A stretch of DNA of 64,000 nt. Source: an uncultured Rhodospirillales bacterium. Its GTDB lineage: Bacteria; Pseudomonadota; Alphaproteobacteria; Acetobacterales; Acetobacteraceae. The DNA lies in contig CAIYMY010000020.1 of the NCBI GenBank assembly GCA_903927465.1, positions 1 through 64,000 of the forward strand, in the 5' to 3' direction. The notes under the pieces were generated by a model that made no database searches, had not been told where the DNA came from, and was given only the letters and a program-made list of their open reading frames with translations. Position 1 is the stretch's first letter; every line of letters starts with the position of its first letter. Below, one piece after another: positions 8,196 through 17,654 of this stretch. The translations under genes were made by a program, and so were the position numbers.

Positions 8196-10121
8196 CTATC
8201 GCGGCCCTGCCGCCGCGGTGCCTTCCGGCGCATGGGCGAATTCCGGCACCAGCCGGGCCAATTGCTGAAGCGCAAGCCGCGCATTCCCTGCCCGCCCCGC
8301 CGCCGCCATTTCATCAATGGCGCGGCCCACCAAAGCGGAATCCGCCGTGCGCGGGGTTGCCACCAAAAGCCCAGGGAAAGCGGTCGGGCGCGGCGGTTCC
8401 TGGCCGTGGAATAATTCCTCATAAAGTCGCTCACCAGGGCGCAGCCCAGTGAAGCGGATTTCCACATCCTCATCCGGGCGGAGCCCCGCCAGCCGGATCA
8501 TGCGCCGCGCCAGATCCACAATCTTCACGGGCTGGCCCATATCCAAAACAAAGATGCCACCTTCGGCCAATTCCGGCGGCTGGCCTTCGGGATCGGTGGT
8601 GCCGACAACACTCGCCTGCAACACCAGGCCCACCGCTTCACGCACCGTCATGAAATAGCGCCGCATATCAGGATGCGTGACGGTCAGCGGCCCGCCGCGT
8701 TCCAATTGCCGACGAAACAGCGGCACCACACTGCCGGTCGAACCCAACACATTGCCGAACCTCACCGTAATGCAGCGCATCCCCGCGCGGCCATGACGCG
8801 CCTCACGATCCAAAGCCTGGCAATACATCTCGGCCAGCCGCTTTGACGCACCCATCACCGATGTCGGGTTCACGGCCTTGTCGGTGGAGATAAATACCAT
8901 GGCCGCAGCGCCAACACTGCGCGCCGCTTCCGCCACCACGCGCGTGCCAAACGCATTGGTCAGCACACCTTCCAGCGGATCATTTTCCACCATCGGCACA
9001 TGCTTCAGCGCCGCCGCATGAAACACTAATTCCGGCTTGATGTCTTCGAACAGGCGCCTGATGCGTGCCTCATCACGCACATCGGCAAGCACTGCGCGGC
9101 GCGGCACATCCGGGTGTTTTTCGCGCAATTCCAGATCAATTTCGTAAAGCAGAAACTCGCCGTGATCGAGCAAGACCAGCATAGAAGGCCCCAGCGCCGC
9201 CACCTGCCGCGCCAATTCGCCGCCAATCGTGCCGCCCGCGCCCGTCACCAGCACGCGCCGGCCTTGCACCAGCCGCGCCATGCCTTCGCGGTCGAGCGGC
9301 ACTTGCGGGCGATCCAGCAAATCTTCAATCGAAATCGGGCGCAATTCCACACGGCGCGCGGCCTCACTCCCTGCCGGATCAAGCCGCGTCGGCGCCGGCG
9401 CACGGCGCAGCGGCACGCCATGCCGATCCGCCGCATCCAACAGCGCTTCCAAGGCCGCGCCTTCAATATCGGGACCAGAAAGCACAATCAGCCCAGGCAA
9501 ACGCCCTTCTGCGCGCAGCCGATCCAGCACCGCTTCGGCTTCCTCAACCGTGCCCAAGATCAGATGCCCCTGCATGCGCCGTCCCGCCTGACGCGCGCGG
9601 AGCGAGAGAATGCCAATCACCCGATAAGGCGCGCGCCGATCACGTTCCAGCGCGCGAATAAAAAGATCAGTGCCATCTGCCGCACCCACCAACAGCACCG
9701 CTTGCGCATCAGCCGCCGCTTCGCCGGCATGGCGCGTGGCCTGCACCAAAGCCAGAACCCGCGCGCCGATCAGCAGGGCGCCAAGCAGCACGGCATGGAT
9801 CAGCGGAAAGGCCGGATTGGCCGGCTGCCACCCGCCCAGGATTTGCCCGCCAATCCAGAACAGCAGCGCGCCACCCAAAGCCGCGCCCGCCACGGCAAGC
9901 AAATCGCGCAAGCCAACAAAGCGCCAATATTGCTGCGGCAGGCGCAACACCGCACCGGCCGCAAGCAAGGCCAGCATCGCCCCAGGGGCGGCCAACGCCC
10001 ACCAGGCACCAGAAGGCCAATGGCGCGGCGCAATCGCCCATACCGCCAGCACCAGCGCCAGCAGCGCAAGCAGGCCATCAAGGGCCAGATTCAGCAGAAT
10101 CCGATTGGAAGGGCGACGCAT
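8196..10121 (-). CDS. membrane-bound nucleotide-sugar 4,6-dehydratase (WbpM/PglF/CapD family)
   Basis: The start is put at the ATG 10121, since AGGAAAGG lies just upstream; the ORF track uses the preceding GTG. The N-terminal 140 residues hold about four membrane helices. A CoA-binding-like region follows, then an extended SDR domain with VTGAGGTIGGEL (about residue 293) for NAD. The active-site segments are ISTDKAVNPTSVMGASKR, where the usual Tyr is Met, as in WbpM-type enzymes. The family converts UDP-GlcNAc to the 4-keto-6-deoxy sugar. Paired with the DegT aminotransferase of this locus, it would supply a 4-amino-4,6-dideoxy sugar, which is inference. It is the last gene of the minus-strand polysaccharide run. 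Confidence 0.92.
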   Translation of the reverse strand: MRRPSNRILLNLALDGLLALLALVLAVWAIAPRHWPSGAWWALAAPGAMLALLAAGAVLRLPQQYWRFVGLRDLLAVAGAALGGALLFWIGGQILGGWQPANPAFPLIHAVLLGALLIGARVLALVQATRHAGEAAADAQAVLLVGAADGTDLFIRALERDRRAPYRVIGILSLRARQAGRRMQGHLILGTVEEAEAVLDRLRAEGRLPGLIVLSGPDIEGAALEALLDAADRHGVPLRRAPAPTRLDPAGSEAARRVELRPISIEDLLDRPQVPLDREGMARLVQGRRVLVTGAGGTIGGELARQVAALGPSMLVLLDHGEFLLYEIDLELREKHPDVPRRAVLADVRDEARIRRLFEDIKPELVFHAAALKHVPMVENDPLEGVLTNAFGTRVVAEAARSVGAAAMVFISTDKAVNPTSVMGASKRLAEMYCQALDREARHGRAGMRCITVRFGNVLGSTGSVVPLFRRQLERGGPLTVTHPDMRRYFMTVREAVGLVLQASVVGTTDPEGQPPELAEGGIFVLDMGQPVKIVDLARRMIRLAGLRPDEDVEIRFTGLRPGERLYEELFHGQEPPRPTAFPGLLVATPRTADSALVGRAIDEMAAAGRAGNARLALQQLARLVPEFAHAPEGTAAAGPR

Positions 10122-10164
10122 CACAAGCCTTTCCTACCCTAGAATCGCCCAGGGTGGAATCGCT

Positions 10165-11346
10165 TCACGTCACGCCGGCATTTTGGCGGGGCATAAAGCC
10201 CGTCAGCCGGCCATAAAGTGCGACAAGCCGCTGCGCTTCCCCCGCCCAGGAGAAATGCGCCAAAGCAGCTTCCCGGCCCGCTTGGCCGAGTACCGCGCGG
10301 CTCATCGGGTTCGCCATGCGCTGCACTTCCTCAGCGATGGCGGCGGGATTGGCAGTGTCCACCAGGGCGCCGCAGCCAGCGGCCTCGATCACCGCCGCAA
10401 CCTCCTCGGCTTCAGCGGGCGCAATGACGGGCAGGCCGGCCAGCATGGCGTCGAACAGCTTATGGGGCAGAGCAAGCCGATGATTCTCCGCCCCCGGCTG
10501 AAACAGGATCAGCGCAATATCGCAGCGCGAAGCCGCCGCCAGCGCGGCTTCATGCGGCAGCCATCCCAAAGCCGTAATCCGCGCCGTGAGGCCAAGCGCT
10601 TTGGCCCTCGCCCAGAAATCCGCCTCACTGTCATCGGTGAAGCGGCCAATCAGGCAAAGCCGCGTCTCGGGCGGGCAAAGTGCCAGGGTGTCCAGCATTT
10701 GCGCCCAGCCGCGCGCGCGCGTCAGCGCCCCCAAATGCAGCAGCGTCAACGGCCCAGCGGCATGAACACGCGGCGGCACATCGCCAAGCGCGTAATTGCG
10801 CACCTTCACCACCCGCGCTTCACCGCCAAAAGGCGCTTCCAGCCCATCCTTCGCCACCACCACCGCATCGGCCGCCCGCCCCATCGCCCAACACACCCCA
10901 TGCAGCAGGCCGCGCAGCATGGGCCGCAGCAAGGCCGGCGCCCTGCCATCCAGCCGCGATGGGTAGTGTTCATGCACATCCAAAATGATGCGCGCGCCGG
11001 TCCACCAGCCGGCCAGCAAAGCCGCTGCCCAGGCATCGGGTTCCGAGGCATGGATCACCTCGGCCCGCTGCCGCGCTGCGCGCATGGCAAGGCGCGGAAT
11101 GCCAAAAAAGCGGCGTAAGCGACCGCGCCGCGCTGGAAAGGTGCTGATAGCCACCCCCGCCACCAGAAGGGGCGCTGTGCCAGATGATGGTTCGGGGCAT
11201 AAATGGCTGACCGCATAGCCGGCCTCAACCAGGCTCACGCCTTCCTTCATCACCACACGAATATCGGCAGGCGGGTGCGCGGCAGACAGCAGCAATACCT
11301 TCGGGCGCGCCAGCAAAACCGGGATCAGGCCACCATCGCGCGGCAT
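10165..11346 (-). CDS. glycosyltransferase family 4
   Basis: A 393-residue GT-B fold protein. The N-terminal half includes VLLLSAAHPPADIRVVMKEG, and the C-terminal half carries the donor-binding segment AENHRLALPHKLFDAMLAGLPVIAP. GT4 enzymes transfer a sugar from a nucleotide donor with retention. Its start overlaps the end of wecB by 22 bases, showing co-translation. It probably adds one sugar to the lipid-linked repeat unit at the cytoplasmic face. The donor cannot be read from the sequence. Confidence 0.88.
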   Translation of the reverse strand: MPRDGGLIPVLLARPKVLLLSAAHPPADIRVVMKEGVSLVEAGYAVSHLCPEPSSGTAPLLVAGVAISTFPARRGRLRRFFGIPRLAMRAARQRAEVIHASEPDAWAAALLAGWWTGARIILDVHEHYPSRLDGRAPALLRPMLRGLLHGVCWAMGRAADAVVVAKDGLEAPFGGEARVVKVRNYALGDVPPRVHAAGPLTLLHLGALTRARGWAQMLDTLALCPPETRLCLIGRFTDDSEADFWARAKALGLTARITALGWLPHEAALAAASRCDIALILFQPGAENHRLALPHKLFDAMLAGLPVIAPAEAEEVAAVIEAAGCGALVDTANPAAIAEEVQRMANPMSRAVLGQAGREAALAHFSWAGEAQRLVALYGRLTGFMPRQNAGVT

Positions 11347-12431
11347 TCGTCACCTTCCAGCAGGGCTTGCAGATGATCACGCATGCGGATGCCCGCGCGC
11401 CCATCCCAAAGCGGAATGGGCCGCGCCTGGCGCAAGGGGCTGCTCAGGATTTCCATGACGTGCTGCGGCAATTCTTCAGGCGTGGCCAGCCTGTTCATAC
11501 CGGCGGCGATGGTGATGGGGCGTTCAGTGGCGCCGCGCAGCGTCAGGCAAGGCAGTCCAAGCGCGGTCGCTTCTTCCTGCACGCCGCCACTATCGGTCGC
11601 GACCAGCCGCGCGCGACACAGCAAGGATAGAAACTCCAAATACCCAAGCGGTGGCGTGATCCGGACACCATTGGGCGGCACAAAGCCAAAGGCCTTCATT
11701 TGCGCCGCCGCGCGCGGATGAATTGGCCAGACCAGCGGCACATGCCGCGCCGCAGCAGAAAGCGCATCAAGCAGCGCAATGAAGCGCTCGGGCTTGTCCA
11801 CATTGCCGGCGCGATGCAGCGTCACCAGCCCATACCCACCGCGTGTCAGGCCGCGCGGCAGGCGCTTTGCGCGCGCTGCCTGCAAATGGCGCATTTGCGT
11901 ATCCACCATGGCATTCCCCACCGCCTGCACCGCAGCGGCGGCATGGCCTTCCTGACGCAGCCGCGCGGCGGTCGCCTCATCCGGCGCCCAAAGAATATCG
12001 GAAATCGCATCAATGGCGCGGCGATTGATTTCTTCAGGCAAATCCCGTTCGCCCGAACGCAGTCCGGCTTCCAGATGGATTAGCGTAATGCCCATCTTGC
12101 GTGCAGCCAGAGCAGCGGCGAGCGCGCCATCCACATCGCCCGCCACCACCACAGCAGCAGGGCGCCGCGATTTCCAGACGGTTTCGCAGGCAATCATGGA
12201 ACGCCCCGTCAGCACCGCATGGCTGCCGCCAGAAACCCCAAGCGCGATATCGGGCGTGGGCAGGCCAAGATCGGCGAAATGGACGCCGAACATGGCCGGG
12301 TCCTCATGCTGGCCGGTATGCAGCAAAATGGGTTGGCAAAAATCGGGACCAGCGGCCAGCGCATGCCAAAGGGCGGCGAGTTTCGGCAAATTGGGCCTTG
12401 CGGCAGCAACGAGATGCACCTCGGGCAGCAT
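11325..12431 (-). CDS. wecB: UDP-N-acetylglucosamine 2-epimerase (non-hydrolysing)
   Basis: A 368-residue protein of normal length. Landmarks are HTGQHEDPAMFG, HLEAGLRSGERDLPEEINRR with the catalytic acidic residues, and TDSGGVQEEATALGLP in the C-terminal UDP-binding half. It interconverts UDP-GlcNAc and UDP-ManNAc, so ManNAc or a derivative such as ManNAcA may be in the repeat unit. No UDP-ManNAc dehydrogenase (wecC) is present in the window. It lies between two GT4 genes with a 22-base overlap downstream. Confidence 0.92.
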   Translation of the reverse strand: MLPEVHLVAAARPNLPKLAALWHALAAGPDFCQPILLHTGQHEDPAMFGVHFADLGLPTPDIALGVSGGSHAVLTGRSMIACETVWKSRRPAAVVVAGDVDGALAAALAARKMGITLIHLEAGLRSGERDLPEEINRRAIDAISDILWAPDEATAARLRQEGHAAAAVQAVGNAMVDTQMRHLQAARAKRLPRGLTRGGYGLVTLHRAGNVDKPERFIALLDALSAAARHVPLVWPIHPRAAAQMKAFGFVPPNGVRITPPLGYLEFLSLLCRARLVATDSGGVQEEATALGLPCLTLRGATERPITIAAGMNRLATPEELPQHVMEILSSPLRQARPIPLWDGRAGIRMRDHLQALLEGDECRAMVA

Positions 12432-12433
12432 GA

Positions 12434-13693
12434 TCAGCGCCTTCCTGAAACGGCTAAACGGTTTGAGGTTGAGAGGCCCCTGGCAGGCACGGGGATGGCT
12501 TCCACCAGCGCCGCGAAACGTGCCGCCAGCAGGCGCCGATCATGCTGGCGGACAGCAATACTGCGCGCCGCCGCCCCCATCGCCGCGCGGCGTGCAGGGT
12601 CTTCCACCAGGCCCATCAGCGCTGCAGCCAAGCCCGCAGCGTCGCCAGGCGGCACGGCGATGCCGCAGCCGCCTTCGGCCAATAGCCGCGCGGCCTGACC
12701 AGGCGCGGTGCTGATCACGGGCCGTCCCGCAGCCAGGCCATCCATCAGCTTATTGGGTGCGGTCCATTCGGCGAAGGCCGCGCAATCGGCCAGGATATGC
12801 AAACCAATTTGGCTGCCCGCGAAAAGCCGCGCCACATCGCGCTTGGGCATGGGCGGCAGGAAAGTCAGATTGGGCAGGCCGGCCGCCTGCTGGATAAGTC
12901 CGGTTTTCTCAGCACCTTCACCCACCAGCAGGATGCGGAGCCGGGTCTCGCCCCTGGCGGCCAAAAGCCGCGCGGCTTCCACCACCTCACCAAGCCCATT
13001 CGCCTTGCCATGCGCGCCGGCATAAAGCGCCAGCACTTCCCAGGGCGCGGCCTCGGGCGGGCGCCAGGGCGCGATATGGGGCCCAAAAAGGTCCAGGTCG
13101 CAGCCATTGCCGATCACCTGCACCCGCGAGGGGTCCGCGCCGCGCGCGAGGGCTGTTTCCGCCATGCCATCCGATAATGCGACCACTGCCGCCGCATGGC
13201 GGCAGGCCCGATTGGCCAGGGCGTCAAATACCGGGACGAGCGGCGCCGGCAGCACCCCCATGGCGCGCGGCAATTCCGGCCAGGGGTCACGGATTTCGAA
13301 AATGAAGGGAATGCCGCGCAAACCCTTGGCCAAAAGCGCCGGCATAGCAACGGTTAGCGGGGTTGAGGACGCGATAATCAGATCAGGCTTCACACGGAAC
13401 GCAAGGCGCGCCGCCGCCGCCGCATAGCGCAGAAACGCCGCGCCACGGGCCGTAACACCCATTGCATTGGCGTAAGGGATATCGAATTCCACTACCTGGA
13501 AGCTGGCCACGCGGCCTTCCCGCCTTCCCTTCCGAAAGGTGCCGCTGAGCCCGGTTTCAGCGCCCTGATAGCGCCCGGTCGCGAGCGTCACGCGATGACC
13601 GCGCGCGGCAAGGCTGCGGGCGAAGGCGAAGCTCCGTGTCGCGGTACTGCCCTCGGGCGTGCTGAAATGCTGATGCAGGTAAAGGATGTGCAT
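12434..13693 (-). CDS. glycosyltransferase family 4, WbuB-like
   Basis: A 419-residue GT-B protein starting MHILYLHQHFSTPEG, which resembles WbuB-type transferases (YLHQYF.TP). The acceptor half includes PFIFEIRDPWPELP. The donor half shows NKLMDGLAAGRPVISTAPGQAA. WbuB-type enzymes transfer N-acetylated amino sugars such as FucNAc in O-antigen assembly. It sits 2 bases upstream of wecB and 5 bases after the aminotransferase gene in the same run. The specific sugar is not known. Confidence 0.88.
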   Translation of the reverse strand: MHILYLHQHFSTPEGSTATRSFAFARSLAARGHRVTLATGRYQGAETGLSGTFRKGRREGRVASFQVVEFDIPYANAMGVTARGAAFLRYAAAAARLAFRVKPDLIIASSTPLTVAMPALLAKGLRGIPFIFEIRDPWPELPRAMGVLPAPLVPVFDALANRACRHAAAVVALSDGMAETALARGADPSRVQVIGNGCDLDLFGPHIAPWRPPEAAPWEVLALYAGAHGKANGLGEVVEAARLLAARGETRLRILLVGEGAEKTGLIQQAAGLPNLTFLPPMPKRDVARLFAGSQIGLHILADCAAFAEWTAPNKLMDGLAAGRPVISTAPGQAARLLAEGGCGIAVPPGDAAGLAAALMGLVEDPARRAAMGAAARSIAVRQHDRRLLAARFAALVEAIPVPARGLSTSNRLAVSGRR

Positions 13694-13698
13694 GGAAC

Positions 13699-14898
13699 TC
13701 AGCCGCGCGCCGCGGCGCGGATGGCGCGGATCACGCGGTGCTGCGCGTCTTGCCCCAAGCCGCTACCAGAGGGCAGGCAAAGCCCGCGCGCAAAGAGCGC
13801 TTCCGCCACCGACCCGCCGACACGCGGCGCATCACGAAACACCGGCTGCATATGCAAGGGCTTCCAGACTGGGCGGCTTTCAATGCCGTCGGCGGCCAAA
13901 ACGCGCCGCAACCCATCGGCCTGCATGCCGAACCCTTCAGGGTCAATCAGCATGGCGGAAAGCCAGCGCGTTGCCCTGCCCCAAGCGGCTTCGGGCATGA
14001 AGGAAATGCCCGGCAAATCCTCCAGCCCTTCCTGGTAGCGCGCGAAAATCGTGCGTCGTCCGGCTACTCGGTCGGCAAGCTCGGGTAATTGCGCGAGCCC
14101 CACAGCCGCCAATAGGGAAGACAGACCGAAGGAATAGCCGGTGGTCTCGTGCTCATAATGCGGCGCCGGGGTTTTGGCTTGATCGGCCAGGGCGCGGGCG
14201 CGGGCGATCAAAAGCGCATTATCGGAAGCGAGCGCCCCGCCGCCGCCAGCCGTTATTATCTTATTGCCATTGAAGGAAAAGGCCGCGAGCAAGGCCCCCT
14301 TGCCGGCAGAAAGCCCCGCCTGGGTGGCGCCCAGCCCCTCGGCGCTGTCTGAGATCAGCGCCACGCCAAAGCCAGCGCAAAGCGGGGCAATTTCATGCAG
14401 CGCGGCGCATTGGCCGTAGATATCCACCGCCACCACCGCCTTCGGCAGCCGGCCCTGCCGCGCTGCGTGGCGAAGTTCCGTGGCCAGAAGCGTGGGGTCG
14501 AGCGTCCAGCTTGCTGGGCAGACATCCAGAAAACGCGGCCTGGCGCCCAATTGCACTGCCGGCGCGATGGAGGCGATGAAAGTAAAGCCCGGCACCCAAA
14601 CCTCATCCCCCGGGCCGATCTCCAGCACGCGGAAGGCCAGCGTCAGCGCTGCCGTGCCGGAAGCAACACCAAGCACATGGGCGAAGCCCGTATCCTTGGC
14701 CAAGGCGGCTTCAAAAGCGCGCGGAATTGGGCCCGCCGGCGCCAACCAGCCCGAGGCGAGGCTCGCTTCGATCGCGGCCTTCTCCCGCCCCGTCAACTGC
14801 GGCGGCGAGAGCAGGATGGGTGCCGCCAAATCATGCGCTGGCCTGGGCGGCTTGGGCAGCAGGCGCCCAGCTTGGGCGGGGGAGAGCATCGCGGTCAC
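13699..14898 (-). CDS. DegT/DnrJ/EryC1/StrS family PLP aminotransferase
   Basis: A 399-residue sugar aminotransferase. The PLP lysine is in AFSFNGNKIITAGGGGAL (about Lys214), the Asp that contacts the pyridine N is in LISDSAEGLGA, and SGTAALTLAF binds the cofactor phosphate. It would aminate a 4-keto sugar made by the WbpM-like dehydratase (compare PglE/PglF or PseC/PseB). The start is a GTG at 14898 overlapping the upstream stop as GTGA. An ATG at 14889 is the alternative. No PglD-like acetyltransferase was seen nearby. Confidence 0.9.
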   Translation of the reverse strand: MTAMLSPAQAGRLLPKPPRPAHDLAAPILLSPPQLTGREKAAIEASLASGWLAPAGPIPRAFEAALAKDTGFAHVLGVASGTAALTLAFRVLEIGPGDEVWVPGFTFIASIAPAVQLGARPRFLDVCPASWTLDPTLLATELRHAARQGRLPKAVVAVDIYGQCAALHEIAPLCAGFGVALISDSAEGLGATQAGLSAGKGALLAAFSFNGNKIITAGGGGALASDNALLIARARALADQAKTPAPHYEHETTGYSFGLSSLLAAVGLAQLPELADRVAGRRTIFARYQEGLEDLPGISFMPEAAWGRATRWLSAMLIDPEGFGMQADGLRRVLAADGIESRPVWKPLHMQPVFRDAPRVGGSVAEALFARGLCLPSGSGLGQDAQHRVIRAIRAAARG

Positions 14899-15524
14899 CG
14901 ATTGAGCCCCGGCATGACCGGCGCCGCCCCTTGGGCGAGCACGTCATCAAGGCGCGCCGAGGTCGCATGGCCGGGCATGGTGGCGCCATGGCCGCGAAGC
15001 AGCAGGGCGCAGCAAGCAACGGCAAGTTTCAGGTCTGTCATAAATTCAATGCCTTGCCGTATATATTGAACATCACAATAAAGCCGCCGCGCCCAAGGCA
15101 GCGCATTGCGGCCTTCCGCCTGGGCAAGACCAAACAAGCCGGGCCTCACCCAAAGCCGACGCGCCTCGGTTTCACTAAACAGGGGCGTGTAGTCGCAAGG
15201 CAAAGGCCGCGGACCGACCAAGCTCATTTCACCACGCAAGATATTGATCATTTGGGGCAATTCATCGAGGCCACTGGCCCGGAGCCAGCGCCCGAACCCG
15301 TTGAGCCGCGTGGCATCCGGCGCCCCCCCTTCGTGCATGGATCGGAATTTTAATAGGGTAAAGGCCGCGCCATGCCGCCCAGCGCGGCGTTGGCGAAACA
15401 GGATGGGGCGGCCCAGGGCCAGCAGCACCGCCAGCGCGAGCAGGGCAAGGATTGGCGCCCCCAGTACCAGGACCAGCGCGGCCACTACGCGGTCAAACGC
15501 AGCCTTACCCCAAAGCGCGTACAT
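14895..15524 (-). CDS. undecaprenyl-phosphate sugar phosphotransferase (monotopic phosphoglycosyl transferase, PglC/WcaJ C-domain type)
   Basis: The start at ATG 15524 gives a 209-residue short-form enzyme: MYALWGKAAFDRVVAALVLVL is the single re-entrant membrane helix. The catalytic domain follows with LLKFRSMHEGG, LDELPQMINILRGEMSLVGPRPL. These enzymes start repeat-unit assembly by moving a phospho-sugar from a UDP donor to undecaprenyl phosphate. With the PglF-like and PglE-like genes beside it, the first sugar may be a 4-amino-4,6-dideoxyhexose, which is inference. The gene overlaps the ligase gene by 20 bases and the aminotransferase by 4. Confidence 0.9.
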   Translation of the reverse strand: MYALWGKAAFDRVVAALVLVLGAPILALLALAVLLALGRPILFRQRRAGRHGAAFTLLKFRSMHEGGAPDATRLNGFGRWLRASGLDELPQMINILRGEMSLVGPRPLPCDYTPLFSETEARRLWVRPGLFGLAQAEGRNALPWARRLYCDVQYIRQGIEFMTDLKLAVACCALLLRGHGATMPGHATSARLDDVLAQGAAPVMPGLNR

Positions 15525-16755
15525 GCGAAGCCTCCTTCCCCGGCGCTTCGGCGCGCAGCCCAAGCCCCAGCGCCAACCCAAGCGTGAGCCAAGCCATGCG
15601 ATTGCCAAGATCGGTTGAGACCTGAAGCGTCACCGCCATGGGCAGGCAGAGCATCAGAATCCGCGCCACCCGCCAGGATGGCGCGGCCCCGCCAAGCCGC
15701 CAGACCACCCAGACCGCACCGCCAAAAGCAATCAGCCAAAGCACGAAGCCAGGCAGGCCGGCCTCAGCCAATGCTTCAAGCGCCAGATTATGGGGGTGCC
15801 GCCCGCGCCATTCACCAAACCCCGCCGCCAGGCTGAAGCCGCCAGTGCCCAGGCCAAAGGGCATGGTCTGACCCGCCAAGGCCAAGGCCGCACCCCAAAG
15901 CGGCAAGCGGCCGGAGCTTTCCAACGTGTTGGGCGCAAAGAAACGTTCCAGAGCGCGAGCGTGCTGAGTTACCTCGGTTCCTATGAACAGCACCGCGCCA
16001 CCGGCAAGGCAGAACAGCCCAAGCAGCCACAGCACCGCCTGCCCGCGCTTTTGTTGCTTGAACAGGATCAATGCCGGACCGCATGCCAGGCAAAGCCCAA
16101 GCGCCACCAGCGCCGCCCGCCCGCCGGGCAGCAAAGCGCCAAGCGCCAAGGCCAGGGTAGTGCCCAACCAAAAAAGCCCCGTCGATGCACCACGCGCTTC
16201 AGCCCAATACACAGCCGCGAGCGCCGCCGCCATGGCAATGGCAAGTCCCGTCACCTGATAGGCAATACGCCATTTCTCGGGATCGGCATCGGGCAGCCCG
16301 CCCAGGGCGACACTCCCTTGTGCGAGATTATTGGCAAGGCTGAGCGCAACCGCTGCGCCAGCCCCAAGCACACCGGCACAAAAGCCGCGGAGCGCCGTGT
16401 CATCCCCGGCCACCACCAAACCAGCGAAAAGCATGATGGGCCCAAGCAGGGTGATTTCCGGCAATTTGGCGGCAAGCACAGCGCCCGAGGCGCTCCAACA
16501 GCCGGCCAACACCAGCCAAAGCCAAAGCACTCCAATCGCGGCAAGCGGCAGGCCAATGTCCGGTGCCACCACCCAGCGCCGCGTGATGGCGCAAAGCGCC
16601 AGCAAGGGCAGCGCCAGGGCAGCGCTGAATATCGTAAAATCAATGGGTAAAGCGCCAATCAGGGGGATGGATTTCAAGGCCCCCGCCAAGTGCAAAAGGG
16701 CGGTAGCGGCCCCTGCCAACCACGCCAGCGCATCATGGGGCGGCGCTACGACCAT
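15505..16755 (-). CDS. O-antigen ligase / Wzy polymerase-like membrane protein
   Basis: About 416 residues with roughly ten to twelve hydrophobic segments. A periplasmic loop near the C-terminus reads GTGGFSLAAGFGEWRGRHPHNLALEALAEAGLPG, matching the O-antigen ligase/polymerase (PF04932-like) motif HNxxLexlaExGlpG. It could be the Wzy polymerase of this locus or a ligase; sequence alone does not separate them. I prefer the ATG at 16755. The ORF-track start at 16776 is a TTG overlapping the Wzz-like stop. The C-terminus overlaps the phosphoglycosyl transferase gene. Confidence 0.82.
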   Translation of the reverse strand: MVVAPPHDALAWLAGAATALLHLAGALKSIPLIGALPIDFTIFSAALALPLLALCAITRRWVVAPDIGLPLAAIGVLWLWLVLAGCWSASGAVLAAKLPEITLLGPIMLFAGLVVAGDDTALRGFCAGVLGAGAAVALSLANNLAQGSVALGGLPDADPEKWRIAYQVTGLAIAMAAALAAVYWAEARGASTGLFWLGTTLALALGALLPGGRAALVALGLCLACGPALILFKQQKRGQAVLWLLGLFCLAGGAVLFIGTEVTQHARALERFFAPNTLESSGRLPLWGAALALAGQTMPFGLGTGGFSLAAGFGEWRGRHPHNLALEALAEAGLPGFVLWLIAFGGAVWVVWRLGGAAPSWRVARILMLCLPMAVTLQVSTDLGNRMAWLTLGLALGLGLRAEAPGKEASHVRALG

Positions 16756-16772
16756 GCCATCCACCCGCACCC

Positions 16773-17654
16773 TCAATCCCCCTGCATAGCCGGGCTGCGC
16801 GTGACCAGCGCGGCGTCACGAAACGCGATACGCGTCAGCAAGACGCCCGCTGCTGCCATGAAGACCGCGAAAGGTACCACCAGCAGCCAAAGGCCAAGCA
16901 AAAGGGGCCGGTTGGGCCGCGAAGCGCGGGCTTCCACCATGGGGGCGGCGATCAGCCGTGCTGCCACAGCCTCATCCGCCGCCACCACCAGCCCGGCGCG
17001 CTGCTGCTGCGCCAGAAGATCGTAAAGGCTATTGCGGAGGAAGATATCGCTTTCGCCGGATAGCCGCGCCTCAAGCGCCGCGACCCGCCGAGCAGCTTGG
17101 TCCGCCAGGTCAGCGCGTACCTTGGCCTCAGCAAAGCGATGCAGGCTGATCAGGCTTTGCAGCGCCAGCGCTGGGTCCCGATGCGTTACTTCAAGCGTCC
17201 AAGTAATGCTGCCAAGGTTCTGAGTTACCGATGAATAGCGTTCCAGCCAGGCCAGCACATCATCGGCATCCAGCGCCCGGTTAAGCCCAAGCAAAACACG
17301 CAGCCCCCAAAGCGGCGAGTCTTGGCGGGCGCGCTCCATCGCCTGAAGCAGCGGGGTTTCGGTGGTCAGCATCCGCGCTGCCTCGGGCGAGCGCAACGCG
17401 GCCAGATAAATGGCGAAGTTTCCTCCGGGGCGCGTATCCAGCCCCTGCCCCAAGCTCAGCGGATGTGTCGATAGTAGGGACGAAACGGCGAAGGCCGTGG
17501 TTTCCGCCGGCGCCACCTGGGCGCGCGCCACATGGCCGCGCGGCCAAAGCAGGATCGCCGCCGCGCCCCCCACCCAAAGCAGCAGCAGGATCAGCGCCAA
17601 CCTGGCACGCCAAGCCCATAGCCCCATCAGCAGCAGCGGCAGCGGCATTAGCAT
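16773..17654 (-). CDS. Wzz-like polysaccharide chain-length/co-polymerase protein
   Basis: A 293-residue protein with one membrane helix near the N-terminus (LILLLLWVGGAAAILLW) and one near the C-terminus (LLLGLWLLVVPFAVFMAAAGVLL). They flank a periplasmic helical domain with a predicted coiled coil (VRADLADQAARRVAALEARL). A Pro-containing segment APMVEARASRPNRP stands just before the second helix, as in Wzz/PCP proteins. There is no cytoplasmic tyrosine kinase domain. It probably sets chain length with the adjacent Wzy-like protein. Overlap with the heparinase-like gene is 7 bases. Confidence 0.72.
   Translation of the reverse strand: MLMPLPLLLMGLWAWRARLALILLLLWVGGAAAILLWPRGHVARAQVAPAETTAFAVSSLLSTHPLSLGQGLDTRPGGNFAIYLAALRSPEAARMLTTETPLLQAMERARQDSPLWGLRVLLGLNRALDADDVLAWLERYSSVTQNLGSITWTLEVTHRDPALALQSLISLHRFAEAKVRADLADQAARRVAALEARLSGESDIFLRNSLYDLLAQQQRAGLVVAADEAVAARLIAAPMVEARASRPNRPLLLGLWLLVVPFAVFMAAAGVLLTRIAFRDAALVTRSPAMQGD

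Noticed and set aside
9670-11118. 482-aa plus-strand ORF in the polysaccharide locus
   Set aside because: It is antisense to the dehydratase and GT4 genes, with low-complexity Arg/Ala/Pro/Gln composition.
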